A DNA stretch of 64,000 bases from Bryoerythrophyllum caledonicum (Eukaryota; Streptophyta; Bryopsida; Pottiales; Pottiaceae), in contig OZ020526.1 in the NCBI GenBank assembly GCA_963971425.1, positions 17,079,173-17,143,172 on the forward strand. Direction: 5' to 3'. This document shows positions 43,573-55,469 of the stretch, one piece after another. A model generated the notes under the pieces. It saw nothing but the letters and a program-made list of their open reading frames with translations, did no database searches and had not been told where the DNA came from. Made by a program: the position numbers and the translations under genes. Position 1 is the stretch's first letter; each line of letters opens with the position of its first letter.

Positions 43573-44445
43573 CGAAGCGCGCAGCAGCGAAGGAAAATGT
43601 TTAACACGACTGAGTTAATTCAAGCTAAGGTCGGCGACAGTAGTGTAACTGCACATACACAAAGATTGACAAAACAGAAAGTTGGACATACAGTCTTGAG
43701 AAACAGAGTCAAAATCTTGAATCAAAAAGCGCAGCTGCAGTGTACTGAACAATGAAAATACAGCAATCTGGTAATCAAAGCGTAACTAGCTTGCTCAAGA
43801 ATTCAATCTTTAGAGAAGAATTCAGACAGTGGGCACACATCCTTTGCACTGCTCGGAAGCAGTTCGATCACCAATTGGCAAGGTCGCTCTCAATATATGC
43901 ACGCATATGTAGGCTTTGGTCAGCTAGCAGAACCGACTCTGGTACTGCAGTACAGTACAGCGTTCATCACTGGGCTCAGATCTTACAGGCCTGTGCGGTC
44001 CAAGGCCAGAAAAATTGAAGGGCCTCTATCGATCCGCTAGAGGCTCATTAAGTACCGACGTCATGCTGGTGGTTGCAGTTTTGGAATCAAGCTCGTTGAG
44101 TGCAGGCGGCCAGCGGGCCAGACGCGGTGTTTTTCGAGGCTGATAGAATGGTGATGAATGTAAAGACAATAGTGACGTCAGGTAATGGTGTGTCTGCTAC
44201 TGAGTAATCATTCTACGTTTCTTCCACCAATGCAAGATCCCGGCGTCTATTTTTGGAAAATGTATAAAACTCTAGCCCAGTAAGGAGTGGTTCGATGGAT
44301 GACAGAGAATCCTTGCATGTATGCTGCTCCATTATTTATCTTTGGGATTTTGCGCAAAAAGGGCAGGTCTTGCACACTAGTTTGACCTCAAGTGAATATT
44401 TCTGCAGTTTTCTTAAAACCAAAAGTAATTCAGTCGAGATCAAAG
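43573..44445. other. 5' flank of the secreted-protein gene
   Basis: Promoter and 5' UTR of the minus-strand gene are expected here. Two short plus-strand frames (43501-43755, 43752-44018) have no recognisable content. I see no other feature. Confidence 0.5.
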
Positions 44446-45068
44446 TACACTAAAATTGAGAATTAGTGTTACACTACATTTAATGTAATAACCTCTATTG
44501 ACCTTACTACTCTAATTGTGTATTTGTTGGAATTTAGTGTAACGCTCATTAATGAGCAACCTGTTGATGAGCCGCCTATTTGACTTTTTATTTATTTATA
44601 TTTATATTTATATTTCTTTTATTTATATTATAATAATATAAATAATAATAATATATACATTATCATTTATAGTATTATAATATAAATATTAGTATTATTT
44701 ATAGTATTATAATATAAATATTATTATTATTTATATTATTATAATATAAATATTATTATTATTTATATTATATTGTATTATATTATATTATTTAAATTAC
44801 TATTCAATTTTTAGTAATTTCTTGAATCACATGATCTTTGTCAATGTTTGTCAATTTTTGTCAACTTTGAATTATTTTCTAATTCTTAATTTTCTAAACA
44901 TTATTTTGCCATTACACTATATGTAAAGCTAGTTAAATCCCAAAGTTACAATTCTCCGTATTTAGTGTTCATGTTGGCATTTAGTGTTGTAACACTATAT
45001 CTCAAGTTGACATTTAGTGTTAGAGTTCGTAATTAGTGTTGCGAACACTAATTCTCAATTTTAGTGTA
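44446..45068. mobile_element. 623-bp MITE with perfect 25-bp terminal inverted repeats
   Basis: TACACTAAAATTGAGAATTA starts at 44446 and the whole 25-bp end (to 44470) is matched exactly in reverse complement at 45044-45068. The ends begin and finish with TA, as expected for a TA target duplication. The interior is almost pure A+T, including a TATTATTA microsatellite at 44585-44790, and has repeated TTTAGTGT words near the right end. No transposase is present. The perfect ends point to recent activity of a Tc1/mariner-type helper elsewhere. Confidence 0.85.
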
Positions 45069-46664
45069 TTGTTAACCCTGAAACGTCGGGCCTATCACCG
45101 TGGTTTTGAGCATTGGATCAAAGAATAATTATGGTTCAAATGCTTCTTGGAGTTGTATCTTCTAAAGCCTTTTGCCAAAAATCATTTAAGATATTTTCAA
45201 GAAGTTGTGCTTATTTTATTATCGATGGGTGTCTTTGAAATTTAGAGTAGTACATATTCTTTCGTTCAACAAAATTTAGTAATAGAGATTAGAACCAATC
45301 TAAGAAATTATCTAAGCCTTTGACAACTATATTTTTTAGTACATCAAGTAATAATATATCACATCAATAAAGACATGTGAGAGAAGGTGGAAAAAGAGTT
45401 AAGAAACATTAGTGTAAAAGTAGTCTTTACTCTTACAGATAGCATGCAGCACAACGTACAGGTTGATTTGAAGGCCAAGGGTGGCCAAACTAATTATTGA
45501 TTGTCTGGGCCAAAATTGTATCAATTTGTTGTCTTTAACGAAAGTAACATTTCTTGTTCCATTTGGATCCAATTCGTTTGTTCCAAACTTTAGCTTTCGT
45601 AGCCTATTATTATAGGCTATTAAAGAAAATAAGCGACACAAGTTAAAACATTAAAACCATTTTGACCATCATTTTATGTTTGAGTCCAGCCATCAACATG
45701 TCCAAGTTTAAGTAAAAATATTTGCTAAAGGGAAGATTTAACTTATCTTTTGTACAATCACAAATTAATCTTGTCTGGAATCACATGTTCAGAAGGTCCA
45801 GGGTGAAGTCAGCTCATAGAGCAATAACCAGACCTAAACTCGAACCTAGGCCTTATTAGGGTTTTGTTTATGTGTTTAGTTTAGGTTACATGTCAGAGAT
45901 CTGGTGTTGTTAGACCCGTTTCTCACCGTTTAGGCCACACACAAGTGCATTCCAAAATTCTACCACCCTAAACTCCCTTCACGGAATTCGGGCTAGATAG
46001 ATTTTCTTGCATCTAGATTAGATCTAATAGAACGTGACCCGACCTACACGACCGAAACATCATTTACATCTAAAACAACACCCTAACCATGAGATTTAAC
46101 TTCTAGACATTCCGTCATGGCACAAAGTGACAAAACACACTTAGGGTTTAACAAAAGAGTTGGATTGCTTCACCAAACCTTTACAAAGCACTCAGCCTCC
46201 ACTTCCTAATTTTAGCATCAAGATAACCACGACTATCTCCTTTCTAGCCACCCTACTTCTCCGAGACACCAGGAACTCTACAATACAAAAAGAGCGTGGG
46301 AGAGAGAGAGTGTGTCTGCCCTCATCTCCTTCAAACACCCTAACTTTCCTCATCTAGTGAAGTGGATCAAAATTGGCTGAATCGGATTTCCATCCATTTT
46401 AGCCTTGATTTCATCCAGCAGCAGTTGTCATTAGCTTCTACCATAGTCAAAAATACTACCATAACCCCCTACAATTATCATTGCATTAATTCTCCAATTA
46501 AACTTATTCCATATGGTGTTTCAAGTACGTAATAATATAGACATCAAAACTTTTAGTTATATTAAACTTTATACATACATGTAACAACACTCAATAACAA
46601 CAATGAATGCAAACAAAAACAAAACAAAAACTCAATGCATTTAGACACAAGTGAATTGTAAACA
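45069..46664. other. intergenic DNA
   Basis: AT-rich sequence without a supportable gene. The 45780-46150 part is slightly GC-richer and may be old transposon sequence, but no ends were found. Confidence 0.45.
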
Positions 46665-47360
46665 TTAACCCCTAAATTCCCAAATGTCCCCTTGAAGGAC
46701 TCTTAAAGGTTAGGGCAGGTTCCTACGGTGTCAATTTACATTATTCTCCTTTGGAATTATCTTTGTAGATGGTCATTACTAAAAGCTTTGTGTGAGTATA
46801 ATTTTCATCTCAATCCGACAATTCATAAAAAAGTTATGCCAACTTCAAGGAAAATGTCCCAAAAGCAGGCACATTGGGCAACTCCAATAACTTTTGCTAG
46901 AACACTATCAAATGTGAAAATTTCAATACTAGTGAGTAATATATTTCCTTTAATATTGGAAAAAAAATCTTTACTAGTATCGAGCATATTAACCCAAGTC
47001 AAACATTTTATCATGATGTCACACATTTGTCGGGCAAGGTACCAAAAAAACTTCTACTTTTCCAAATAAATCTTAGAGATCATATTTATACCATTCTTTT
47101 TATTTTTTATTACAAGATGTGGTGCAAACCTTCTTATTGACCATTTGGATTGTCATTCCAAAATGTATTTAGTTTACAAACACATAAAACATGAACTGGC
47201 AATTTTTGAACCTCCACTCCTCGCACAATTGTTTTGAATATGCTACATCCATTCTCTAACTCTAAACATTGGTGTACAAGGAACTAATATCATGCTTAAC
47301 ATGAAGGTAATCAACTTAGACCTTGTGTAGTGAAAAAGTCTGACACCAAATGAATCACCC
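46665..47360 (+). mobile_element. copy 1 of the TTAACCCC-ended element family (right end missing)
   Basis: TTAACCCCTAAA at 46665 matches the left terminal repeat of the complete copies at 59786-60706. The interior aligns from about 46960 onward (CCAAGTCAAACATTTT, GGTGCAAACCTTCTTATTGA, TTTTGAACCTCCACTCC, TAGACCTTGTGTAGTG) and breaks off near 47360. Confidence 0.75.
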
Positions 47361-47814
47361 CTGCGGCAATACAATACCTTACAAAATAAAAGAATTTACA
47401 AGATGGAGAGATTTTTTGCACAATGTCTCTTCTAAACCTCTCCCTCACAAAAACAAAGGACTCTATCTGCACACAAAACTTGCATACAGCTTTTCTAGAA
47501 TGTCAATTCACAAGAAAAGACGAGCTGTATTCAAAAAAATACCTTACCATTATTCTTACTCACTCTGCAAACATGATAGCAAACCTTCGTGGTTAGAAGA
47601 CTAAAGACACATCGCCCACGCTTTCCACCAAAACACTTTGATAGACCATTGTCAACCAAGTCCACTGCATCATCTCTTCAACTTTTTACGGCAACCATGT
47701 CTTGGCCTTTAAGAGTTAAAGGCTCTTGAAGGTTCAAAAACGTTTGTGGTCATATGATTTCAATGGTAAAAAGTAATGAAAAGGCGATGCAATGAACCTT
47801 TTGCCATTGCGCCG
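47361..47814. other. intergenic DNA, probable 3' flank of the receptor gene
   Basis: No recognisable feature beyond an 84-codon plus-strand open frame that has no motif. Confidence 0.45.
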
Positions 47815-48140
47815 TCAGTTGAAGGTACATCCAAACAAATTTAACTCCTCCGCACTTGGGCTTGTCTTACGCCAATGAATGTAAAAGCTACAAAGACCAA
47901 GATTCGAATTGTTGATCACCCATTCCGTGTGTAGATACAGGACAATCTCCTCCACCACCCTCAAAAATGGCTTCTCAAGATCCCATAAGGTGACTCCTCC
48001 AAACACCTCCATATCAATCAAGACAACCAAGCAACGGGCTTCGACATAAAAATACTCTAAGGAAGGTAGGGCTTTGACATTTGGTAGCCTTGCAATTGGT
48101 GCCCAACCAACCCAGAAAGCACCAACTTTATCAAGTGGGG
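47815..48140 (-). pseudogene. out-of-frame continuation of the receptor's LRR tail
   Basis: Beyond the in-frame stop of the receptor gene at 48057, another minus-strand frame continues LRR-like sequence (APIARLPNVKALPSLEYFYV, then DMEVFGGVTLWDLEKPF) to a stop at 47815. The two frames overlap between about 48177 and 48060, and the leucine-rich character passes from one to the other near 48110. A one-base indel, real or a sequencing error, would explain it. An unrecognised intron is the alternative. Confidence 0.6.
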
Positions 48141-50073
48141 GCACTCTATCTCGTCCATATTCGTCATGCTTGGGCAACTCGAGAAATTATACTCGAGCAA
48201 GGAGGTACACCACCTCACCTCCGGACCATGCACTAGCGATTTTAGACACGACAACCACACACATTTCAATGCATCAAAAATGCCACCACTCTTTGCCGTG
48301 CCATCACTCCCACTCAAGATCACCGCCTCCAAGCTTTTCATATTCATGATCGTCAAAAAACGTAGACTAACCAGCCCCTCAAGGTTCAACTCTTTCACGC
48401 CAGGGCATGAATCAAGGACCAACACCTCTACATTGTGCAACTCTTGCATCTTCTTGTTGGCCAATATGCTTGCACTTGCTAGACTTTCATCATCCATTCG
48501 TAGCCTCACTACGTCCGATGCCACATGATCCCCATTGGAAGTGGATCCCTCTGATTTAAGCACACAATATGCATTCTTCAACCATTCTACCCCATGGTTT
48601 TTCATATGCCACTTAGCAAATCTCATATAAATTTCATGCATACCAATTCTTAGACCATCATCATATCTATCCCATTTCAATGAGATCATGCCAAACCTTT
48701 TCAAATCTTGCAACTGCAACACATAGTCCATCACATCAGAAGCCATATACTACTCAGACACCATAAGTTCCACCCTCAAGCTCATCCAAGTATTATAGGT
48801 CAACAACGTAATTTCACTATACTAGGACCATCATGGAAGCTTGCAAAAAACCATCAAAAGGGTACTTACTCGTCTCTCCATATTTGGTTGCGTCTCCTCT
48901 TGCGAATTATAAAGCTTAGCCATTATCGAGCCGTCAAACACAGCATACTCTCTTCGATTATATAAGAAGATATCAAGAAATAGAAGCTGCTCGCTTGATG
49001 GTAATGAATGAAACTGCAACCCAAAAATCCCTCCCATCCCATGTGGCAATTTCCATACATCCCACAACGGATCCTTCTTCTCTTCCAAGTAACCCATCCA
49101 CCGCAACATGTCACCGTTGCCAAAATACCGGCGAAAGATATCGCCTAGCGCCGATAGTGCCATAGGATGATAACTCTTCTTCCATTTGTTGGCCACTTGG
49201 ACCTCGGATAGAAGCCCAGCTTCATCATCGCCAATGAAACTTGCTTCACCACTTTGGTCCGGGTCACGATACATGCATTTCACAATGCACAGCCCAACAA
49301 TTCTTCGCTCTTTAGCACTGAGCCTAGAGATGGACATTGATGGAGCAGCACTTCTCAAAAACAATTCTCCAGCTTCCAACACACTCAACCTTGGCATTGC
49401 CACACAAAATGGCATGTCAGGCACCAAGTCCCATACATTATGTTTGCTCCGTGATGTGATCACAATTTTGCTCTCCGGATGGAAGCCAACTTCCAAGTAA
49501 TCACGAGCTTCGTTCCATGACATGTTCTCGTTCGTGACATTGTCAATGGCTAGAAACACAGGCTCCCGCTTCATGCGCCTCCGCATTTCCGTCAACCCCT
49601 GCCAAACACCATTTCCCTACCACCACTCAGCTACCACCTCTAACATCTTGCACACAAAACCACGGCTCGCAACAAACACCATCTGAACAATGAGCTTCTA
49701 CAAAACCACATCGTTATCACATACTATGCAAGCATTTGACGGAACTAAATCATGTCAAACGGCAATGCTCAACTCAAATTACCTCATCCACATCAGTGAT
49801 TCTATCCACCGCTTCCTTGTCAAGACCACACAACCTCTCCAACATCCGCTTCACCCGCGTCAATCTCAACGTCGCATGCAAGTCCTCATCCCAACCCTTA
49901 CCCATTCTTTGACCCTTGCCCAAGTCCACATGGCAAACTTTGCCCATATACTCTCTGCAAAACCTATCGCACAAGACCTTGGACACAGTTGTTTTCCCTC
50001 CTCTGCTTGTTCCATACAAGCCCACAAATGATGGGCCTCCGCTCGTGCCTCTCACAAATCGATCACACACCAT
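48057..50073 (-). CDS. NB-ARC (NLR-type) immune receptor, at least 3 exons, 5' end uncertain
   Basis: Exons 50073-49783, 49598-48870 and 48749-48057 join in phase 0. The NB-ARC domain has the P-loop GLYGTSRGGKTTVSK, the kinase-2 strand VFLAIDNV (Asp-Asn instead of Asp-Asp), RNBS-B KIVITSRSK, a GLPLA-like YHPMALSALG, RNBS-D FLDIFLY and an MHD-like GMHEIYMRF (Glu for Asp). Leucine-rich repeats follow (LHNVEVLVLDSCPGVKELNL, then LVSLRFLTIMN). NLRs are intracellular switches that exchange ADP for ATP when a pathogen effector is sensed. The LCDRFCREYMGKVCHVDL wording after the P-loop is of a type I associate with bryophyte receptors. The ATG at 50073 directly follows a TAG acceptor-like sequence, so this may be an internal exon and the N-terminal signalling domain may lie upstream. 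The LRR region appears frameshifted at its end. Confidence 0.8.
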
Positions 50074-52186
50074 CTACATGCCACAATGAAAATCCACGGG
50101 TTTACACGCAACCGGGGTCAAACACCTCAACTCATTCCAGATGACTACCGTACAACTTCCCTCACACCAATCATCTCCTACAAGCTTTTCAATGCCACCA
50201 GACTCATTACCACTGTACATACTTAATGGACACGCCTAGGCCTACAACAACATTGTCTCCACCATTGGTGGTAATCTACCACCCTGCCTCATCAAACATG
50301 CACATCATGCGTACGTTCCACGCTTCATCCGTAGTGGGGTCATCATGTTAGTTGTCACTATAAGAAACCCGCGTTTTATGTAATGCGTCGTCAAACATGT
50401 ATGAATGTCAAAAAAAACATGCTCTTACGTTGATGTTGATGTCATCTAAAATCCGTCTACCTAGACAGGCAAAAAACATGCCAAATTTTACGTGACAGGG
50501 GTGATTTGGGGTTGTTAACATCATGACGTCCAAAAGAACGAGGTCTGAATTGCTCTGAGAATGGCTCCACGTGGACGGATGTACATGTCCACATAAGCAA
50601 TGATTTCGTTAGGAATTGCCATGTGGGATTTTTTTTCATCCAACATCAAATTGACCGAGCAATGGCGTTAAATTTTGTACTTTCCTGACGTGGATCCCCT
50701 TGGCACGACGTGTATAGTCCACGTCAGTTGGCGTCATCAATTTTTGGGCATTTTATCTCCACCCAGGGTTGTTAGAATTGACGTTAAGTCGAAGATGTCC
50801 ATGTTATGGAATACGTTTACCTTAATGATGGCGCGTTTCTTACGACACCACATTGAACATTGAGAGCTACTGCTAAACGTCAAGAACCCGTCCAGCAATA
50901 TGTTCACATTTACATTTGCCATGTTGGAGTCCATGTTCACTTGCGCATTCTCTTTGTTTATTTCAATGTTCACTGTAACATGCACAACAAGTATGGCTAA
51001 ATATGTGGTGTCCGCTTTAACGAGGACTAAAAATGAGTACAAACAAGGCAGGATGTTAGCGTGGATGTGAAAGATGAACATGCCATCAACATTGGCTGTT
51101 GGCTTTTACATTTCCAATAACATGCACGGTGGTGAACCCGACAACACCGTTGTTGTTTTTGTCGTCTATAACAACAAGAAGCAATACATCCTCATGTTCT
51201 ACTAAATCCAACTATGACATGTTAAGCATGTCTCATCTAATGCAATAGAAAATGGGAGATGTTTTTTCAAACATCCCAAAAAACACTGCCTCTACGCTGT
51301 GATGTCAATGAAGTCATGGAAGCAACGCCACATGACTTCTTTTTGATGGCCTACGTTTTTGTGCCGCTCGGAGCCTGTACGATTATGTAGCCATTCTCAC
51401 AGGGTTAGTTTCATAGAATGCGCTATTATATTCCAGAAGAGCACTGTGTATGTGAATTTAAACTTTAGCACATTTGACATTGACAAGCTTGCTTACATTT
51501 GTATTGAAAATAAAAGAAACCCCCCCCCTCCAAAAATAAGGAGACTTGTTAGCTTTAACAAAACCTGTGGACAGTGGAGGCTACAGTAGATTTGCTCGCT
51601 TTGGTGTTGAGCCATTGCTTCCGCCCGCATAAACCCTCTAATTTGTTGTCTTTGTAGCACGTCGTGGGCGGGTTGATGGCTCACCTTGTGCTTCAGTCGC
51701 TTCCTGCAAACAGATGTTAGGCTAGATGTCAAAACCAATGTCAATACAACTGTTAGAGCAAATGTCAGTACAAACGTCAGACCACGGCTATTGCAAGGTG
51801 GGCAAGGGATTTGAGGTACTGAAGAGTAATTGAAGTTCTGCACCTGCTCACGGCCTGCACTATACATCAAATCCTAGTACTTGCAAAACATATACATATT
51901 TTTTAATATATTACTCAAAGAAAACAATTTCTTTTACATCTGACGTCAACCCTAACAGAATACAAACGCCTTCGACATCAAATGTAACGTAGACCTGTTT
52001 GAATGAAAAAGTCATCTGCCCCTTGCCGTCATGGTGAACGACTACATCTCACAATAGACGTCACTTTAGACACCCTACTGATGTCAAATATAACATACAT
52101 ATGCTAATTACAACAAGTCCTAAACTAACCAACATCATATTGCGTATCTTTCAAACACAATATTTATAGAGATGGACACTGGAAAC
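50074..52186. other. transposon-like DNA with a possible CACTA-element end at 50358
   Basis: CACTATAAGAAACCCGCG at about 50358 resembles the terminal repeat of plant CACTA (En/Spm) transposons, and subterminal-looking GACGT words follow densely. An imperfect reverse complement (GCGCGTTTCTTACG) lies near 50830. The minus-strand stretch 50230-50090 holds a short open frame (with LVGDDWCEGSCTVVIW) that could be an upstream exon of the receptor gene. Nothing else is recognised. Confidence 0.4.
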
Positions 52187-52690
52187 CTACCTCCACGACT
52201 GTTCCCTAAGGTCCGCGCTACATTTGCCTTCCTCAGAGCAATTGATCTCGTTGTCCTCGTCCTCGGAGACAAGCTCCATTGCTCTTCTCCTCTTCTGCTG
52301 AGATGACTTTTGATGTGCCGGAGCCTTACCTTTTACTAGAGCCAATCGCTTGCGGTCCTCCCCAGTCTTTAATCTACGCTCTTCCACTGCGGGCATGTGA
52401 TTTCCCTAGAGCAAATCATCGTCTTCCTCATTGGAACTTCTACGAGCATGCAGCGGCACTTTTTTCTGCTTCCCGCTGTGAGACTGAGGTCGACGCTTGT
52501 TGGATATTGGGTCTCTCCACTTTACAAACAGAACCTCCACTCTGCAACACATGACACACATAAACGACAAGTCAACCACGTTGGTTTCATGCGCAACAAC
52601 ATTAAAACAAACCCAAGATGAAACGATGCTAACAATTTCAAGAATATCTAACAACGCTAAACAACTTCCCACAATCATCAACTCCAAATC
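52187..52690 (-). pseudogene. charged low-complexity open frame interrupted by one stop
   Basis: On the minus strand a frame containing VEVLFVKWRDPISNKRR and an acidic SNEEDDDLL ends in TAG, then resumes in the same frame three codons later as MPAVEERRLKTGEDRKRLAL with SEDEDNEINCSEEGKC. Lysine/arginine and acidic patches suggest a nuclear or disordered protein, possibly transposon-encoded. I recognise no family and cannot show that it is expressed. Confidence 0.35.
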
Positions 52691-53044
52691 GCTGAAATCC
52701 TACTACATTTAGGCGCACATGTCACACATGTTGTTGCACCTCATGGAGCAATGTTGACGACGCCAGGAGGAGCGTGTCCACCACAACACACAGAGAATTG
52801 GCGGCTAGAAGACTGCGCCTTCGAGACGTGTACTATGTATAAGAGATTTCCTCATCATACCCTCGGGATATCCGCTTGTACCCTTGAGATACCCGCCCAT
52901 ACCTTGTTAGCGCATCCGCACTGCAGCATATGCAATGCCATCAACAGAGTGATGCAGTCGCGGACCGCGATTCGTAGGGAACGAGTTGCTCGGGAGATCC
53001 ACGGGTTACATTGTGGATGGATGGTATTGTCGTTGGATGCCATT

Positions 53045-53962
53045 CAAAGTTAGAAATGAGGACTTCGGGGAGCTTCAAAAAATTTCTAGAAGTTTCTATT
53101 GACATTAAGATACATGTAAAGAATATTACCTTCTTAGAAGATGTCAAAAAAATTCTTGTCTTTACTGTGAAAAAACATTTTAACTCAAGTCAAACATTTT
53201 TACACATTTTAGGCAAGCGGGGAAAAAAACTTCATCATTTCTACATAAAACCTAGAGATCTTCATATTTTTCACTTTTTATTTTTTCTACAATAATATGT
53301 GGTGTAAACCTCCTTATTGACTCCTAAGATTATCATTCTAAAACATATTATATTCTCAAAAAAAAATTGTGAATTAAAAATTTTTAACCTCCACTCCTTA
53401 CACACTTGTTTTGAATATGCTACACCCTTCTCTACCTCTAAAATTGTTCTATACGGAACTAACATCATGCTCAACACAATGGTTAATGAATTAGACCTTG
53501 TGTAGAGAAAAAATTCAATACCAAGTGAAGTCAAAGTCTATTGATATACTGAGACAGGGTTAAAAATGAACCATTTTCTTGACTTCAAACACTATAATCT
53601 TTCTATCCGTGCAGTCACAGTGTATAAAATTTTGTGAGTATGTTACTTTGTAAGTATTTATAGAGATCCTACGGTCAAAAGGATAAATGTAAGGTCTTGT
53701 TTCCTTCCTTCCTCATTGCACTAGAATCAACAATTTTTACAAAAAATGATCCATTTTCTCTACTTCAAATACTGTAATCTTTCAATCCATGCGGTCAAAG
53801 TGTATGAAATTTTCTGAGTATGTCACTTAAGAAGTCTTAACTAAGATCCTACGGTCAAAACTAAAAATTAAAGTTTTTGTTTCATTCCCGAAATATTGCA
53901 CAAAAATCAACAATTTTAATGTGTTTTTGTGGGAATTTGTCATAGAAATTTAGGGGTTGAAG
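53045..53962 (+). mobile_element. copy 2 of the TTAACCCC-ended family with internal 180-bp duplication
   Basis: The interior matches the copy at 59786-60706 from AAAGTTAGAAATG onward (TTCTATTGACATTAA, TATTACCTTCTT, ACTCAAGTCAAACATTTTTA, TTTTGAATATGCTACAC, AAGTGAAGTCAAAGTCT). The segment starting AAATGAACCATTTTC at about 53564 is repeated at about 53744. A decayed right end (TTTAGGGGTTGA) sits near 53960. Confidence 0.8.
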
Positions 53963-55054
53963 AAAAAACTGTGCTGGTCAAGGACCTTCTAAAACTTTAG
54001 ATACAACACTGTAGTAAATTTGTGATTTTCAATACTATATTAAAGATTCTTCAACTAACATCTTTCATTTAGGGGTCATTTCAATATCCCAACGTTATAA
54101 TTTTAGTTTGTAACAACAATATACATGTAGAATATTGTGGACACCAATTGCACATTTTTAATTAAAGTTCCATGGATTAATCACATTTACAAAATAGCAA
54201 AATGTTAGAAGACACATAACATCATCCAACGAATCCAACACACTTGATCCCCACAACAAAGAGATTTAAGCTTACAAACATTTCTGAGATAAATAAGAGT
54301 GACAATATTATTCACATGTGCTTTATCACCATACTCTACAAATTTAATTTCTTTTCTTTACGGGTAGTAAGAATAACCAGGATAATGAATGATAGAGCCA
54401 TCATCATCATGAGGACCATTTTTAAGAAATCTCCAAAATAAACAAAAATATTCAAGAGATAATATATAAGAATATAGGGTTTGTGAAAAATATTATAATT
54501 TCTAGGATCAAATTATTATTTCTTTTAAATCTTTGAAATGAATGTTTAGATAAGTCATAAAAGATATCGCCCGATGATAATTTCAGCAGGCCAATATTCC
54601 TTTAGAGAATTTATCAAAACTTTCATTTAGAAGACTAAAAAAGAAAAGGAGCAGATCTCGTATATGTGCACATGAGCAATCTCCACCGCATTAATCACAA
54701 AAGCGGGCCCGCTTCGCTAAATGTTTTGCATGGGAATAAACTAAAAAAGAAAAGGAGTAATCACAAAAGCGGAGATAAGAATGAGAACTACCAGACAATC
54801 TCTTCTTGGACCTCCGATCCCGAATCCAAAAAAACTAGCATGCGGCATGCAATCTCAAAATACAGCTCTCCCACCAAGCTTGTTGTTGACTTCACTGCAC
54901 CTTTTCAACTTCCAATACGTGGCCCACGGTTGTGGCCACCAACTTGACGCCCTCAACCCACATCTGCCTCATGTACAAGTCCAGTGCTAGTAAGGTACAA
55001 GTCCTGTCCTACCAGTATCCCCATGAGGACGGAAAGTAGTCTAGAATATTAAGT
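53963..55054. other. AT-rich intergenic DNA
   Basis: No gene. AAAAAAGAAAAGGAG and AATCACAAAAGCGG occur twice close together (about 54640-54780), a small scrambled duplication. Confidence 0.5.
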
Positions 55055-55130
55055 GCTAGCGAGATAACAGACACTTTATTCACGCCGGTTCCCTTCGGGT
55101 ACCGGCGTTCTTCTTCTTTTGCTAGCGAGA
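55055..55130 (+). mobile_element. 56-bp hairpin retroposon-like insertion with 10-11 bp target-site duplication (copy 2)
   Basis: GCTAGCGAGA flanks the insertion perfectly (55055-55064 and 55121-55130); a shared preceding T may extend the duplication to 11 bp. The body has GACACTTTATTCACGCCGG, then an 11-bp stem closed by a TTC loop (arms CGCCGGTTCCC and GGGTACCGGCG, one T-T mismatch), then TTCTTCTTCTTTT. The core matches copy 1 at 17651-17710 while the flanking duplication is different, so these are independent insertions. The better-preserved stem suggests this copy is younger or closer to its source. Confidence 0.85.
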
Positions 55131-55469
55131 GTAGTGAAATCAAACAAAGTTTTGTAGTAGAGTTCAAGCATACCATGTAGAAATTTAGGATGGATCTAGA
55201 TTAGGGATGATGGGAAGCTGCTATGGAACCGAAATCAATTTTGACCTTGAACCACGTCAAAGTAATCAGTGCATATCAATTCTCATTAAAACTAGTCTTG
55301 TCTGTTACAAGGTTGTAATCCTTGTGCTCCAGAATCTTGAGGTTTCCAAGCTCAAACAGGTCGAGAGCCACAAATTGTTGATTAGGAACTCATCCTATGA
55401 TTGATCTTGGCAGAAATACATACTGCAGTCTGAAACCGTACACTTTGTTTTTAAAGATATAGGCGCCAT

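Noticed and set aside
52751..53053. 100-codon plus-strand frame
   Set aside because: No motif, no splice context, and it runs into a transposon copy at 53045.
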